Of a DNA stretch of 64,000 nt, positions 42,774 through 51,177 are shown one piece after another. The DNA comes from Pseudomonas piscis (lineage in GTDB: Bacteria > Pseudomonadota > Gammaproteobacteria > Pseudomonadales > Pseudomonadaceae): positions 124,001 to 188,000 of the forward strand of contig NZ_WHUV01000007.1 of NCBI RefSeq assembly GCF_009380155.1, given 5' to 3'. The first letter of the stretch is position 1; every line of letters begins with the position of its first letter. The notes under the pieces are model-generated. The model made no database searches. It was given only the letters and a program-made list of their open reading frames with translations, and was not told the DNA's origin. A program made the position numbers and the translations under genes.

Positions 42774-42967
42774 ATCACCAGAATCACTGCCCGGACATAG
42801 AGTCCACTGCGGCCCGCCGAATCAGGCCTGCCGCGGCCGCCAACCCCACAGGGTTGGGCAGGCCCCCGGGCTGCACCCTGTCCAGAAGACGGAGTGAGGT
42901 GAGCCGGTGCCACAAGCGCCGAGCACGGACAAAATCTCAAGGGGTGGCCGACGGGCCGCCCTTTTTT
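42774..42967 (+). ncRNA. Candidate structured small RNA with intrinsic terminator
   Basis: No protein gene lies upstream of the strong terminator at 42942-42967, so the transcript ending there is probably an RNA. Hairpins seen: GGAC/GTCC near 42795, GCGGCC/GGCCGC flanking GCC/GGC (around 42810-42842), AACCC/GGGTT (around 42842-42856), and CGGTGC/GCGCCG with loop CACAA (around 42905-42921). A possible -10 TATTCT is at 42767-42772, with no good -35. The 5' end is therefore a guess. It resembles no RNA family I know. Confidence 0.45.
42942..42967 (+). terminator. Rho-independent terminator of the candidate small RNA
   Basis: GGGTGGCC (42942-42949) pairs with GGCCGCCC (42954-42961), with one G-U pair and a GACG loop, followed by six T. 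It is the clearest + strand intrinsic terminator in the window. Confidence 0.8.
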
Positions 42968-43071
42968 ATTGCCTGCGAAATAAGTTTCGTGACTGATAAT
43001 CTCTAGCAGAACCGCCCTGGGCTTTTGCCAGTCTTATGTTCAGGTCCCCCCAATTCGCAGTGAGGAATAGC

Positions 43072-44139
43072 ATGAAGTCGCGCATCTGGCGTATGGCAGG
43101 TGTTGGTGTGTTGTGCGTGAGCGTCAGCGCGCAAGTGTTCGCCGATGAGCGAGACGAGAGGCGCCCTCCCCAGCAGGGGGAGCAGGCCGGGGGACAGCGC
43201 GAACATGCTCCTGAAGGCCGCAGGGAGAGCAACCAGGGCCATCCGGCGTACCAGCAGCCGGCCCCGCAGCAACCGCGAGTGCAGAACGAAATCATCCGTG
43301 GCGACAACAGCCGCCAGTTCGAGCGCAGCCCTCAACATCAGGAAGGGCAGTGGCAGGGACGGCCTCGCCACGAAGCCGAGCAGCAGGGGCGGCCAGCGCC
43401 ACAACCGGCCCCGAACCTGCCGATCCAGCCGCGTCCGGATACTGTGCGCCAGACCCAGGAGCCACAACGTGGCTATTACCAGGACATCCCCCGGCGCAAC
43501 GATTACAACCCGCATTGGCAGGCCGGCAATCCGGGTTGGCGCCCAGACAATCGCCACCCCAACGATCATCGCTGGCCGGGTCGTCCTGACGGTCGTGGCA
43601 ACGGTTGGGGGCCGGGTCCGCAATACCGCCCGGGTTATGTGATCGATCGTTTCCCCGAGCGCAACTTTCGCGTGCCCTATCGTGGCCACGACTACTTTTT
43701 CTCGGGTGGCTACTGGTATCGCCCCCAGGGCAGCCGCTATGTGGTGGTGACCCCGCCCTATGGTATCCGCGTGGGCTACCTGCCCGATTACGCGCGGGAA
43801 GTGTGGATCGGCAGCGCGCTGTTCTTCCTTGCCGCCGGTGCCTACTACACCTATGAAGCCAACACCCAGGAGTACGTGGTGGTGGAGCCGCCGGCAGGCG
43901 TCGCGCCGCCTGCGCCGCAACCGGTTGGCAACGGCTATGACGTGCTGGCCTATCCGGTCAACGGCCAGCCGCCGCAGCAGGTCGATCAGGACCGCTACGA
44001 CTGTTATCGCTGGGCAGTGCAGCAGAGTGGTTTCGATCCGGCCAGCGTGACGTACCAGCCGGCGCCCGAAGTGGTCCAGGCCTATCGCCAGGCCCAGGGC
44101 AATTGCCTGAGCTCACGGGGCTACCAGGTGACCTACTGA
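43072..44139 (+). CDS. DUF6515 family exported protein
   Basis: A 355-residue secreted or envelope protein. Signal peptide at residues 1-24 (ending SAQVFA), then a very polar Gln/Pro/Arg/Gly-rich segment to about residue 190 (low complexity, probably disordered), then an ordered DUF6515-type part: RVPYRGHDYFFSGGYWYRP, VVTPPYGIRVGYLP, a hydrophobic stretch (WIGSALFFLAAGAYYTY), and a C-terminal repeat-like motif ending in YDCYRWAVQQSGFDP and CLSSRGYQVTY. The two C-terminal cysteines could form a disulfide. GAGG lies nine bases before the ATG. Function unknown. Confidence 0.82.
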   Translation: MKSRIWRMAGVGVLCVSVSAQVFADERDERRPPQQGEQAGGQREHAPEGRRESNQGHPAYQQPAPQQPRVQNEIIRGDNSRQFERSPQHQEGQWQGRPRHEAEQQGRPAPQPAPNLPIQPRPDTVRQTQEPQRGYYQDIPRRNDYNPHWQAGNPGWRPDNRHPNDHRWPGRPDGRGNGWGPGPQYRPGYVIDRFPERNFRVPYRGHDYFFSGGYWYRPQGSRYVVVTPPYGIRVGYLPDYAREVWIGSALFFLAAGAYYTYEANTQEYVVVEPPAGVAPPAPQPVGNGYDVLAYPVNGQPPQQVDQDRYDCYRWAVQQSGFDPASVTYQPAPEVVQAYRQAQGNCLSSRGYQVTY

Positions 44140-45029
44140 GCCCTGGCGGCCCTGACCACTTCCTGCGGGTCGGCGTGCACCAGCACTTCGGCCCGCGGAT
44201 AGGCCGCGTGGATCGCATCGGCGGCCTGGTCACTGATGCCGTGGGCCACCCTCAGGGTCAGGTCGCCGGGTAGCTCCAGATGCAGCTGGACGAACCAGCG
44301 GCTGCCGGAAATCCGTGTCCGCAGGTCATGGGCGCCCAATACTCCGGGGACCGCGCAGGCCAGTTCCAGCATGTGCTGGCTGACCTCGGTCGGCAGTTCC
44401 TCGTCCATCAGGACCGAGAAGCTTTCCCGGGCGATCTGGATCGCGCTCCAGAGGATGTACACGGCGATCCCCAGGCCGAACCAGGCATCCACCTGCTGCC
44501 AGCCGAAGGCCGCCAGGGCCAGGGCCAGGAGGATGCTGCCGTTGAGCATCAGGTCGGAGCGATAGTGCAGCGAGTCGGCGCGCACCGCGTTGGAGCCGGT
44601 GGCCCGGATCACCCGATGCTGCAGCACCAGCAAGGCGCTGGTCAGCACCAGCGACAATACGATCACCCCGATGCTCAGCCACGGTGCCCCGACCGGTTCC
44701 GGGTGGTGCAGGCGCTCGACCGCCTGGAAGGCGATCAGTACCGCGCTGCCCGCGATGAACAGCGCCTGGGCCATGCCGGCCAGGGACTCGGCCTTGCCGT
44801 GGCCGTAGCGATGGTCGTCGTCCGCCGGACGCAGGGCGTAGTGCACCGCCAGCAGGTTGAGCAGCGAGGTGAAGCCGTCGAGCACCGAGTCGGTCAGGCC
44901 CGCGAGCATGCTCACCGAGCCGCTGAGCCACCAGGCCACGGCCTTGGTCAGGATCAGGATGCCGGCCACGGTCACCGAGGCGCGGGTGGCGAGGCGCAGG
45001 AGGCGGGCGTGTTCCGGGCTGCCGATCAT
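44133..45029 (-). CDS. Cation diffusion facilitator (FieF-like exporter)
   Basis: A 298-residue inner-membrane metal/proton antiporter with six membrane helices. The metal site residues are in LTDSVLDG (two Asp, helix 2) and DSLHYRSD (His and Asp, helix 5), the DD-HD pattern of FieF-type zinc/iron exporters. A cytoplasmic C-terminal domain with VPGVLGAHDLRTRISGSRWFVQLHLELPG (in parts) dimerises. It overlaps the end of the convergent DUF6515 gene by seven bases. Substrate metal cannot be fixed by sequence. Confidence 0.9.
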   Translation of the reverse strand: MIGSPEHARLLRLATRASVTVAGILILTKAVAWWLSGSVSMLAGLTDSVLDGFTSLLNLLAVHYALRPADDDHRYGHGKAESLAGMAQALFIAGSAVLIAFQAVERLHHPEPVGAPWLSIGVIVLSLVLTSALLVLQHRVIRATGSNAVRADSLHYRSDLMLNGSILLALALAAFGWQQVDAWFGLGIAVYILWSAIQIARESFSVLMDEELPTEVSQHMLELACAVPGVLGAHDLRTRISGSRWFVQLHLELPGDLTLRVAHGISDQAADAIHAAYPRAEVLVHADPQEVVRAARAQ

Positions 45030-45051
45030 GGGATTTCCTTGTGTGGCGGGT

Positions 45052-45471
45052 TCAAGCGGCTGGCTGCAGTCCGTACAGGGCCAGTTGTTGCACGCTGCCC
45101 TTGTGCTGGATCAGGCGTGGGTCGTCCAGCGGGAAGTGGCCCCCCAGCTCCTGCTCGAGGATGGCCTGCAACTTGCGCTTGTCGACTGTACCGTCGGCGC
45201 CGATGGCCTGCTGGAGTTTTTCCGGGGCGACCTGCGCAGTCTTGCCCGGCTCCAGGTAGATGGCGCCAGTGGCGAAGTCGACGCCGAAGGCGATCAGCCC
45301 CGGGATCACGTAGAACAGCAGGCCCACGGCATCCAGCGCCACGATCACCGGGTCGATCTTGCCGTCGATCTGGCCGCGCCGATCAGGAAAGAAGATCGAA
45401 CCGCAGGCGGTGAGCTGGGTCAGCAGGGTGGTCACCAGGATGCCGCCGATGACACGGTGGGGAATACGCAT
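45052..45471 (-). CDS. Small lipoprotein of unknown function
   Basis: A 139-residue lipoprotein: signal ending in the lipobox LTAC (Cys23), then GSIFFPDRRGQIDGKIDPVIVALDAVGLLFY..., a hydrophobic stretch of about 25 residues (residues 45-68), and a polar C-terminal domain with GTVDKRKLQAILEQELGG. The family is sometimes mislabelled as a polyribonucleotide nucleotidyltransferase, but nothing in it resembles that enzyme. TAGGAG lies seven bases before the ATG. It lies upstream of the cation exporter on the same strand, 22 bases away, so the two may be co-transcribed. Confidence 0.8.
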   Translation of the reverse strand: MRIPHRVIGGILVTTLLTQLTACGSIFFPDRRGQIDGKIDPVIVALDAVGLLFYVIPGLIAFGVDFATGAIYLEPGKTAQVAPEKLQQAIGADGTVDKRKLQAILEQELGGHFPLDDPRLIQHKGSVQQLALYGLQPAA

Positions 45472-45570
45472 GGATATCTCCTAACAGGCATGAAGGCCCG
45501 GACAAATGGTGCGGGGGCAAGTCTCGTCGATCAGCACTCAGACCATGATCAGCCCCGGGCAGTTCGCCGT

Positions 45571-45576
45571 TATACT
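45571..45576 (+). promoter_or_regulatory. -10 box (TATACT) of hrpB
   Basis: TATACT lies 24 bases before the hrpB ATG in a divergent gap. No clear -35 at 17 bases. Confidence 0.45.
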
Positions 45577-45599
45577 CGCGCCTCTGTTTTGGAGCCAGC

Positions 45600-48119
45600 A
45601 TGAAATCCTTGCCGATCGATGAAGTTTTGCCTGCACTGCGTGACGCCCTGGCGACACGCCACGAAGCGGTGCTCGAAGCCCCGCCCGGCGCCGGCAAGAC
45701 CACCCGCGTGCCCCTGGCGTTGCTGGACCAGGATTGGCTGGCCGGGCAAACCATCCTGATGCTCGAACCCCGGCGCCTGGCCGCCCGTGCCGCCGCCGAG
45801 CGCCTGGCCAGCGAGCTGGGAGAAAAAGTCGGGGAAACCGTGGGCTACCGCATCCGCCTGGACAGCAAGGTCGGCCCGCGTACCCGTATCGAAGTGGTCA
45901 CCGAAGGCATTCTCACCCGGCGCCTGCAGGACGACCCGGCCCTGGAGGGGGTCGGCCTGCTGATCTTCGACGAGTTCCACGAGCGCAGCCTGGATGCCGA
46001 CCTGGCCCTGGCCTTGAGCCTCAATGGCCGCGAACTGTTCCGTGACGAGCAACCGCTGAAGATCCTGCTGATGTCGGCGACTCTGGAGGGCGAGCGCCTG
46101 TCGGCGTTGCTGGACGATGCGCCGATCCTGCGCAGCGAGGGGCGCATGTTCCCGGTGGCCCAGCGCTGGGGCCGGCCGTTCCAGCCTGGTGAGTTCATCG
46201 AGCCGCGGGTGGTGCAGGCGGTCCTGGAGGCGGTCCATGACGAGAGCGGCAGCCTGCTGGTGTTCCTCCCGGGCCAGGCGGAGATTCGCCGGGTGCACCA
46301 GCAATTGAGCGAGGCCTTGGGCGAGCGTGACGAGATCCTGCTGTGCCCGTTGCACGGCGAACTGGAGCTTGCTGCCCAGCGCGCCGCCATCGATCCGGCG
46401 CCGCCGGGCAAGCGCAAGGTGGTGCTGGCCACCAACATCGCCGAGACCAGCCTGACCATCGATGGCGTGCGGGTAGTGGTGGATGCCGGGCTGGCGCGGG
46501 TGCCGCGCTTCGATCCCGGCAGCGGCATGACCCGCCTCGATACCCAACGCATCTCCCGGGCCAGCGCCACCCAGCGTGCCGGTCGCGCCGGGCGCCTGGA
46601 ACCGGGGGTGTGCTACCGGCTGTGGTCGGCGGACCAGCAAGAACAACTGGCCGCCCATGCCAGCCCGGAGATACTCCAGGCCGATCTGGCCGGCCTGGCG
46701 TTGCAGCTGGCGCGCTGGGGCGTGACGCCGGGCCAGTTGGCCTGGCTGGATGCGCCGCCCGCTGCGGCCTATGCCCAGGCCCAGGACCTGTTGATGCGCC
46801 TGGGCGCGCTCGACGGGGCAGGCAATCTGACCCGCCACGGCCAGGCCATGGCCGAGTTGCCGGCCCACCCACGCATCGCCCATCTGTTGCTGCGTGGCCA
46901 GTCCCTGGGGTTGGCGCCGATGGCTTGCGATGTCGCGGCCTTGCTTGGCGAGCGGGACATCTTGCGGGGGGGCGACGCCGACCTGCACAACCGCCTGGTG
47001 CTGCTCTCGGGTGAGGCGCGAGCTGCCCGTGGCGCCCAGGGCGGCGTGCAGCGGGCCCGACAACTGGCGCGCCAATACCGCGGCTACCTGCGCGGCCAAG
47101 CTGATGCGGCGGTGGCCGATCCCGAGCATCCACGCTGGCTCGGTGCCTTGCTGGCCCTGGCCTATCCCGACCGGGTGGCCCAGCAACGGCGCCCGGGTGG
47201 CGCCGAGTACCGCCTGGCCAATGGCCGTGCGGCCCTGTTCAGCGAGTCCGACAACCTGATGAAGCAGCCCTGGCTGGTGATCGCCGACCTGGGCAGCCGC
47301 CAGGGCCAGCGTGAGGAGCGGATCTATCTGGCTGCGGATTTCGATCCAGCGCTGTTCGAGACGGTGCTGGCCGAGCAAGTGCGTAACGTCGACCAGTTGG
47401 ACTGGGACGAGCGTGAAGGCCTGTTGCGGGCAGAAAGACAACGCAAGGTGGGCGAGCTGGTGCTGAGCCGTGAGCCGCTGCCGGGCCTGGACGAAAGCGC
47501 CCGTAGCCTGGCCCTGGTCCAGTTGGTGCGGCGCAAGGGCCTGGAACTGTTGCCCTGGACCGCCGAGCTGCGCCAGTGGCAGGCCCGGGTGGCCCTGTTG
47601 CGCCAGCTGGAACTGGCCGCCAAGGCTGAAAGCCAGTGGCCGGATGTCAGCGATGCGGCCTTGCTTGAGGGACTGGAACACTGGTTGGCGCCGTACCTGG
47701 GCAAGGTCTCGCGCCTGGCCCACTTCGCCAACCTGGACCTGGCCGGCATCCTGCTCGGCTTGCTGCCCTGGCCCTTACCCCAGCGCCTGGACGAGCTGGC
47801 CCCGCAGCACCTGAAGGTGCCATCCGGCTCTTCGATCCGCCTGGACTACAGCGAACAGCCGCCGATTCTCGCGGTGCGCCTGCAAGAGCTGTTCGGCCTG
47901 GCCGAAACCCCACGCATCGCCGGTGGCCACCAGGCGGTCAAGTTGCACCTGCTGTCCCCCGCCCGACGGCCGGTACAGGTGACCCAGGACCTGGCGAACT
48001 TCTGGCGCAGCACCTACGCCGAGGTCAAGAAGGACCTCAAGGGCCGTTATCCCAAGCACTACTGGCCGGATGATCCGCTGATCGCCGAGGCCACTGCCCG
48101 GGCCAAGCCGCGCAAGTAA
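45600..48119 (+). CDS. hrpB: ATP-dependent helicase HrpB
   Basis: An 839-residue DExH helicase of the HrpB family. Motifs: Walker A APPGAGKTT (Lys33), DEFH at 124-127 (LLIFDEFHERSLD), LMSATLEG, TNIAETSLTIDGV and QRAGRAGR. The C-terminal half contains the helicase-associated and HrpB-specific domains (RYPKHYWPDDP near the end). It is a cytoplasmic helicase of poorly known role. GGAG lies six bases before the ATG. In P. aeruginosa the gene also lies next to the small lipoprotein and exporter. Confidence 0.95.
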   Translation: MKSLPIDEVLPALRDALATRHEAVLEAPPGAGKTTRVPLALLDQDWLAGQTILMLEPRRLAARAAAERLASELGEKVGETVGYRIRLDSKVGPRTRIEVVTEGILTRRLQDDPALEGVGLLIFDEFHERSLDADLALALSLNGRELFRDEQPLKILLMSATLEGERLSALLDDAPILRSEGRMFPVAQRWGRPFQPGEFIEPRVVQAVLEAVHDESGSLLVFLPGQAEIRRVHQQLSEALGERDEILLCPLHGELELAAQRAAIDPAPPGKRKVVLATNIAETSLTIDGVRVVVDAGLARVPRFDPGSGMTRLDTQRISRASATQRAGRAGRLEPGVCYRLWSADQQEQLAAHASPEILQADLAGLALQLARWGVTPGQLAWLDAPPAAAYAQAQDLLMRLGALDGAGNLTRHGQAMAELPAHPRIAHLLLRGQSLGLAPMACDVAALLGERDILRGGDADLHNRLVLLSGEARAARGAQGGVQRARQLARQYRGYLRGQADAAVADPEHPRWLGALLALAYPDRVAQQRRPGGAEYRLANGRAALFSESDNLMKQPWLVIADLGSRQGQREERIYLAADFDPALFETVLAEQVRNVDQLDWDEREGLLRAERQRKVGELVLSREPLPGLDESARSLALVQLVRRKGLELLPWTAELRQWQARVALLRQLELAAKAESQWPDVSDAALLEGLEHWLAPYLGKVSRLAHFANLDLAGILLGLLPWPLPQRLDELAPQHLKVPSGSSIRLDYSEQPPILAVRLQELFGLAETPRIAGGHQAVKLHLLSPARRPVQVTQDLANFWRSTYAEVKKDLKGRYPKHYWPDDPLIAEATARAKPRK

Positions 48120-48125
48120 GAGCCT

Positions 48126-48183
48126 TCCAGGCCCAGCGCACTTGCTTGTGCTGGACCTGGAGGACGGCATCGCGTGGTTTTTT
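48126..48183 (+). terminator. Long hairpin and T run after hrpB
   Basis: TCCAGG (48126-48131) and CCAGCGCA (48133-48140) pair with TGTGCTGG (48147-48154) and CCTGGA (48156-48161), interrupted by one C-A mismatch, with loop CTTGCT. TTTTTT follows only at 48178-48183, so it is not a textbook terminator. Confidence 0.5.
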
Positions 48184-48253
48184 CGCTTCAGGTTTCACCG
48201 ACGGATCAGAACGCCGCTACCGCGCGGCGCCCGCTCGGCATCGCCCTGGCCGT

Positions 48254-49330
48254 TTACTGGGCCGGCAGCAGGAAGCGCGCGAGCACCGGCAGATGGTCGG
48301 AGATGCGCAGGGTGTCGTCCTGGCGGACCCGCGACCCCACGCGCTTCAGGCGCGGGCTGTAGAACAGGTAGTCGACGGTCCGGTCCGGCCCATCGAGGCC
48401 GGGGTCGTTGGGATAGTGGGTCAGCCAGTGCGCGCGGTCGGCACCGCTGGCCTGGGTATTGCTGGGGATCATCGGGTATTTGTCCCACAGCAGGTGCAGG
48501 GGGCTGTCGGCACTGTAGGGCGTGCGTTGGTTCTCATCCAGGCGCCGGTACTGGCCCAGGGGCAGCAGGTTGAAATCGCCGCCGATCAGCCAGGGAGTGC
48601 CACGGCCTTCCAGTTTGTCCAGGGTCCTGGCGATGGCCGCGACTTGCCGGGCCTGGGTCTCGCCGGCCTGCTGCGCACGCTCCAGGTGGGTATTGAGTAC
48701 CGCCAGTTGTCCGCCGTCGTTCAGGGGCAGGTAGCTGAGCAACAGGGCGTCTCGCGGCAGGAATTGCCGGCTGATGAAGTTGTGGTCCGCCACCGGCAGT
48801 TGCAGGCGCTCGGCGTGTTCGATGCGATAGCGGCTGAGGGTCGCCAGTTGCCGGCCGACGCTGCCGAGGATATGCACAGAGGGAACGAAGTCGGCCTTCC
48901 AGTCGTAGGCCCGGGTGCTGCAGGGATAGAGGTCGGCCAGGCGTTCCTGGAGAAGCTTGAGCTGGTCCTGGTAGGCGCTGGCCTTGGCGTTGTCGTCCAC
49001 TTCCTGGAGCAGCACCAGGTCCGGCTGTTCGTCGCGGATGACCCGGGCCACTTCGTCGAGGCTGAAGGCCATGTCCTCTAGTGTGGGGCGTTCGTCCTGG
49101 CCATGGGCCTGGTCGTTCCAGAACACATAGCGCTTGCCGGCCAGGTACTGCAGGTTCCAGGTCATCACCTTCAACGCTTGGCCCGGTACCAGCGGCGCGG
49201 CTTCGGCGCTACAGGAAACCGCCAGGGTTTCCTTGGCCTGGGGACGCCAGGTCAGGCTGTAGATCAGACCGGCCAATACCAGGCCGATCAGCAGCAGGCT
49301 CAACAGGGTCACGCGAAGTAGACGGATCAT
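48254..49330 (-). CDS. Membrane-anchored endonuclease/exonuclease/phosphatase family protein
   Basis: A 358-residue protein with one N-terminal membrane anchor (about residues 5-25) and a metal-dependent EEP domain: MTWNLQYLAG, LVLLQEVDDN, LNTHLER, IGGDFNLLP, DRTVDYLFYS and the final ISDHLPVLARF. These carry the expected Asn, Glu, His and Asp residues. The family cuts DNA, RNA or phosphate esters such as inositol phosphates and sphingomyelin; the substrate here is unknown. The domain would be periplasmic given the anchor. Confidence 0.88.
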   Translation of the reverse strand: MIRLLRVTLLSLLLIGLVLAGLIYSLTWRPQAKETLAVSCSAEAAPLVPGQALKVMTWNLQYLAGKRYVFWNDQAHGQDERPTLEDMAFSLDEVARVIRDEQPDLVLLQEVDDNAKASAYQDQLKLLQERLADLYPCSTRAYDWKADFVPSVHILGSVGRQLATLSRYRIEHAERLQLPVADHNFISRQFLPRDALLLSYLPLNDGGQLAVLNTHLERAQQAGETQARQVAAIARTLDKLEGRGTPWLIGGDFNLLPLGQYRRLDENQRTPYSADSPLHLLWDKYPMIPSNTQASGADRAHWLTHYPNDPGLDGPDRTVDYLFYSPRLKRVGSRVRQDDTLRISDHLPVLARFLLPAQ

Positions 49331-49419
49331 CGGCTCGGCTTATGGCGTTGCGGGATGGGGTCCGAGCATAACCGAGTGCGCAGCCGTCCCCCAAGGGGTA
49401 GAGCGGCCGCGCCGGGGTT

Positions 49420-50079
49420 TCAGTGCTTGTCCGGCTGCTGGCTGATCAGCATGAACAGGCGGAACAGCACCACGCTGGTGAACAGCTGGAGGAAGCTGTA
49501 GGCGCTGTCGATGGTCAGTGCCACCAGCGGCGTCGGGTCTGGATAGGCGGCTTCGCTCATGCCCTTGAGCAGCCAGAGCGGGGTCATCACGCACAGGATG
49601 CACGCCAGGATCCGCAGGAAATGCCCGCGGCTCAGACGAAAGCTCTCGGTGATGGCATTCAGCGGCGATGCCCCCTTGAGTACCAGCAGGTACTCGGCGA
49701 AGGCCAGGACCACCATCAGCCACAGGCCCGGCAGGAAATACAGCGACAGCCCCAGCAAGATCAGCAGGGTACTGACCGCCGTCAGCAGGGCGAAGCGTGG
49801 CCACAGGCTCAGGCTCATGGCCAAGAGATCGCGGGTCCGGGGCGATTCGCCACGGGTACGGGCATCGAGGAGCAGGATCAGTGCGCCGGTGTACAGCGGA
49901 TACACCAGCAGGCCGACGATCACGCTGTACCCGGAAAAGGCATTCGGGCCCAGGGCCTTGCCGGCAGCCTGTTGCAGCAGCGCCTCGAGAATCACCAGTG
50001 GCAGGCACAGCTGGGCGATGCGCCCGAGGTTGCGTCGAAAGAAATACAGGGAGTCGCGCAGAACGTCTAACGGATTCAT
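49420..50079 (-). CDS. YciC-family polytopic membrane protein
   Basis: A 219-residue inner-membrane protein with about six hydrophobic helices. The N-terminus NPLDVLRDSLYFFRRNLGRIAQLCLPLVIL and the EYLLVLKGASPLNAITESFRLSRGHFLRIL segment (quoted in part) are typical of the YciC/DUF7847-like family of membrane proteins, function unknown. The ATG at 50079 is chosen for the family N-terminus; a GTG at 50112 would add 11 residues. Its downstream neighbour is the EEP gene on the same strand. Confidence 0.82.
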   Translation of the reverse strand: MNPLDVLRDSLYFFRRNLGRIAQLCLPLVILEALLQQAAGKALGPNAFSGYSVIVGLLVYPLYTGALILLLDARTRGESPRTRDLLAMSLSLWPRFALLTAVSTLLILLGLSLYFLPGLWLMVVLAFAEYLLVLKGASPLNAITESFRLSRGHFLRILACILCVMTPLWLLKGMSEAAYPDPTPLVALTIDSAYSFLQLFTSVVLFRLFMLISQQPDKH

Positions 50080-50257
50080 CGAAGGGGTCGCAGTGGCGAA
50101 GCGGTTGGACACTTTAACCGATGCAGGCCCCGGGGAAGCAAACGTAAACCTTGGGTAAAGACCATTGAAAGTCGACGCACCAACCCCATAACTGTTGCGT
50201 ATCGCGGTCCCTTCGGACCGTAGAGCGGATTTTTACCGGCAATCTAAAGAGGTCGCC

Positions 50258-51040
50258 ATGAATAGCGAAGAGCAAACCCTGATCGATGGACTGTTTTCAC
50301 GGTTGCAGCAAGCCGAAACGGATTCAGCCCCGCGTGATGCCCAGGCCGAGGCGCGGATCAAGGAGCATCTGACCCGCCAGCCTGCGGCCGGGTATTTCAT
50401 GACCCAGGCGATCCTGGTGCAGGAGGCTGCCCTCAAGAGCCTCGACGAACAGAACAAGCAACTGACCCAGCAAGTCCAGCAACTGCAGGCCCAACTGCAA
50501 CAGGCCAAGTCCCAGGCGGCTCCGGCCCCGGCCTCGAGTGGCGGGTTCTTGTCGAGCATCTTCGGTGGCTCCCGCGAAGCGCAACCGGCCCCGACCCCAG
50601 CCGCGAGCCCGGCGCCATCTTCCGGCGGTGGCTGGCGTGAGCCGCCACGCTCGGGCTTTGGCGCGCCCCAGCAGAATTTCGGTGCGCCCCAGCAGGGGTT
50701 CGGCGCTGCGCCGCAACAGAACTACGCGCCGCAGCAGGCGCCAGCGGCTGGCAGCAGTTTCCTGGGTGGCGCGCTGAAGACCGCCGCCGGTGTCGCAGGC
50801 GGTGTGATGCTGGCCCAGGGCATCAGCAGCCTGTTCCACAGCAACCAGCAGCCCCAGGAAGTGGTCGAAGTCATCAAGGAAGAACCGGCGCCGGCCAGCG
50901 ACAACAGCGGCTGGGGCAATGACGAACAGCGTTATGCCAACAACGACTCCTGGGGCGGCAACGACCAGGGCGGCTTCAACGACGCGGGCTACGACAACGA
51001 CGACAGTTCGTTCTTCTCCGACGACGATTCCTTCGTCTGA
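50258..51040 (+). CDS. DUF2076 domain protein
   Basis: A 260-residue protein whose first about 75 residues form the DUF2076 head (EEQTLIDGLFSRLQQAE, then RQPAAGYFMTQAILVQEAALKSL), then a coiled-coil Gln-rich stretch (QQVQQLQAQLQQAKSQ), a Pro/Ala/Gly/Gln linker with tandem FGAPQQ units, a hydrophobic Gly/Ala segment (FLGGALKTAAGVAGGVMLAQGI) that may insert in a membrane, and an acidic Asp/Asn/Ser tail. Function unknown. AGAGG precedes the ATG at 50258. The upstream sequence has an imperfect hairpin (CGGTCC/GGACCG at 50205-50220). Confidence 0.85.
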   Translation: MNSEEQTLIDGLFSRLQQAETDSAPRDAQAEARIKEHLTRQPAAGYFMTQAILVQEAALKSLDEQNKQLTQQVQQLQAQLQQAKSQAAPAPASSGGFLSSIFGGSREAQPAPTPAASPAPSSGGGWREPPRSGFGAPQQNFGAPQQGFGAAPQQNYAPQQAPAAGSSFLGGALKTAAGVAGGVMLAQGISSLFHSNQQPQEVVEVIKEEPAPASDNSGWGNDEQRYANNDSWGGNDQGGFNDAGYDNDDSSFFSDDDSFV

Positions 51041-51177
51041 CCTACCATCGGTCCGGGGCCACAACATGCCCCGGGCCGATAATTCGCGGAACAATCCCTG
51101 GCGCTGGCATACTGGACGACTTTTCCGACCCCAAGGGTCGATCCAGTTGCCGTGCTGCAGCGCCATGAGGATTAGCG

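Larger units (their letters stand above)
42655..43071. other. 417-base intergenic region without a protein gene
   Basis: Holds the upstream region of the Lrp gene (AT-rich 42665-42720), a structured stretch ending in a T-tailed terminator (42774-42967), and the leader of the DUF6515 gene with a GATAAT box at 42995-43000. The open frames across it have no family resemblance and no ribosome-binding site. Confidence 0.7.

Noticed and set aside
42647..43006. Protein gene across the Lrp to DUF6515 gap
   Set aside because: No ribosome-binding site, no family resemblance, and a terminator runs through it.
45052..45471. Polyribonucleotide nucleotidyltransferase annotation of the small lipoprotein
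   Set aside because: At 139 residues with a lipobox and no PNPase motif, it cannot be PNPase, which is about 700 residues.
45570..47723. Long open frame of about 717 codons on the - strand opposite hrpB
   Set aside because: It mirrors hrpB in a GC-rich gene, has no family motifs, and hrpB carries all helicase motifs on the + strand.
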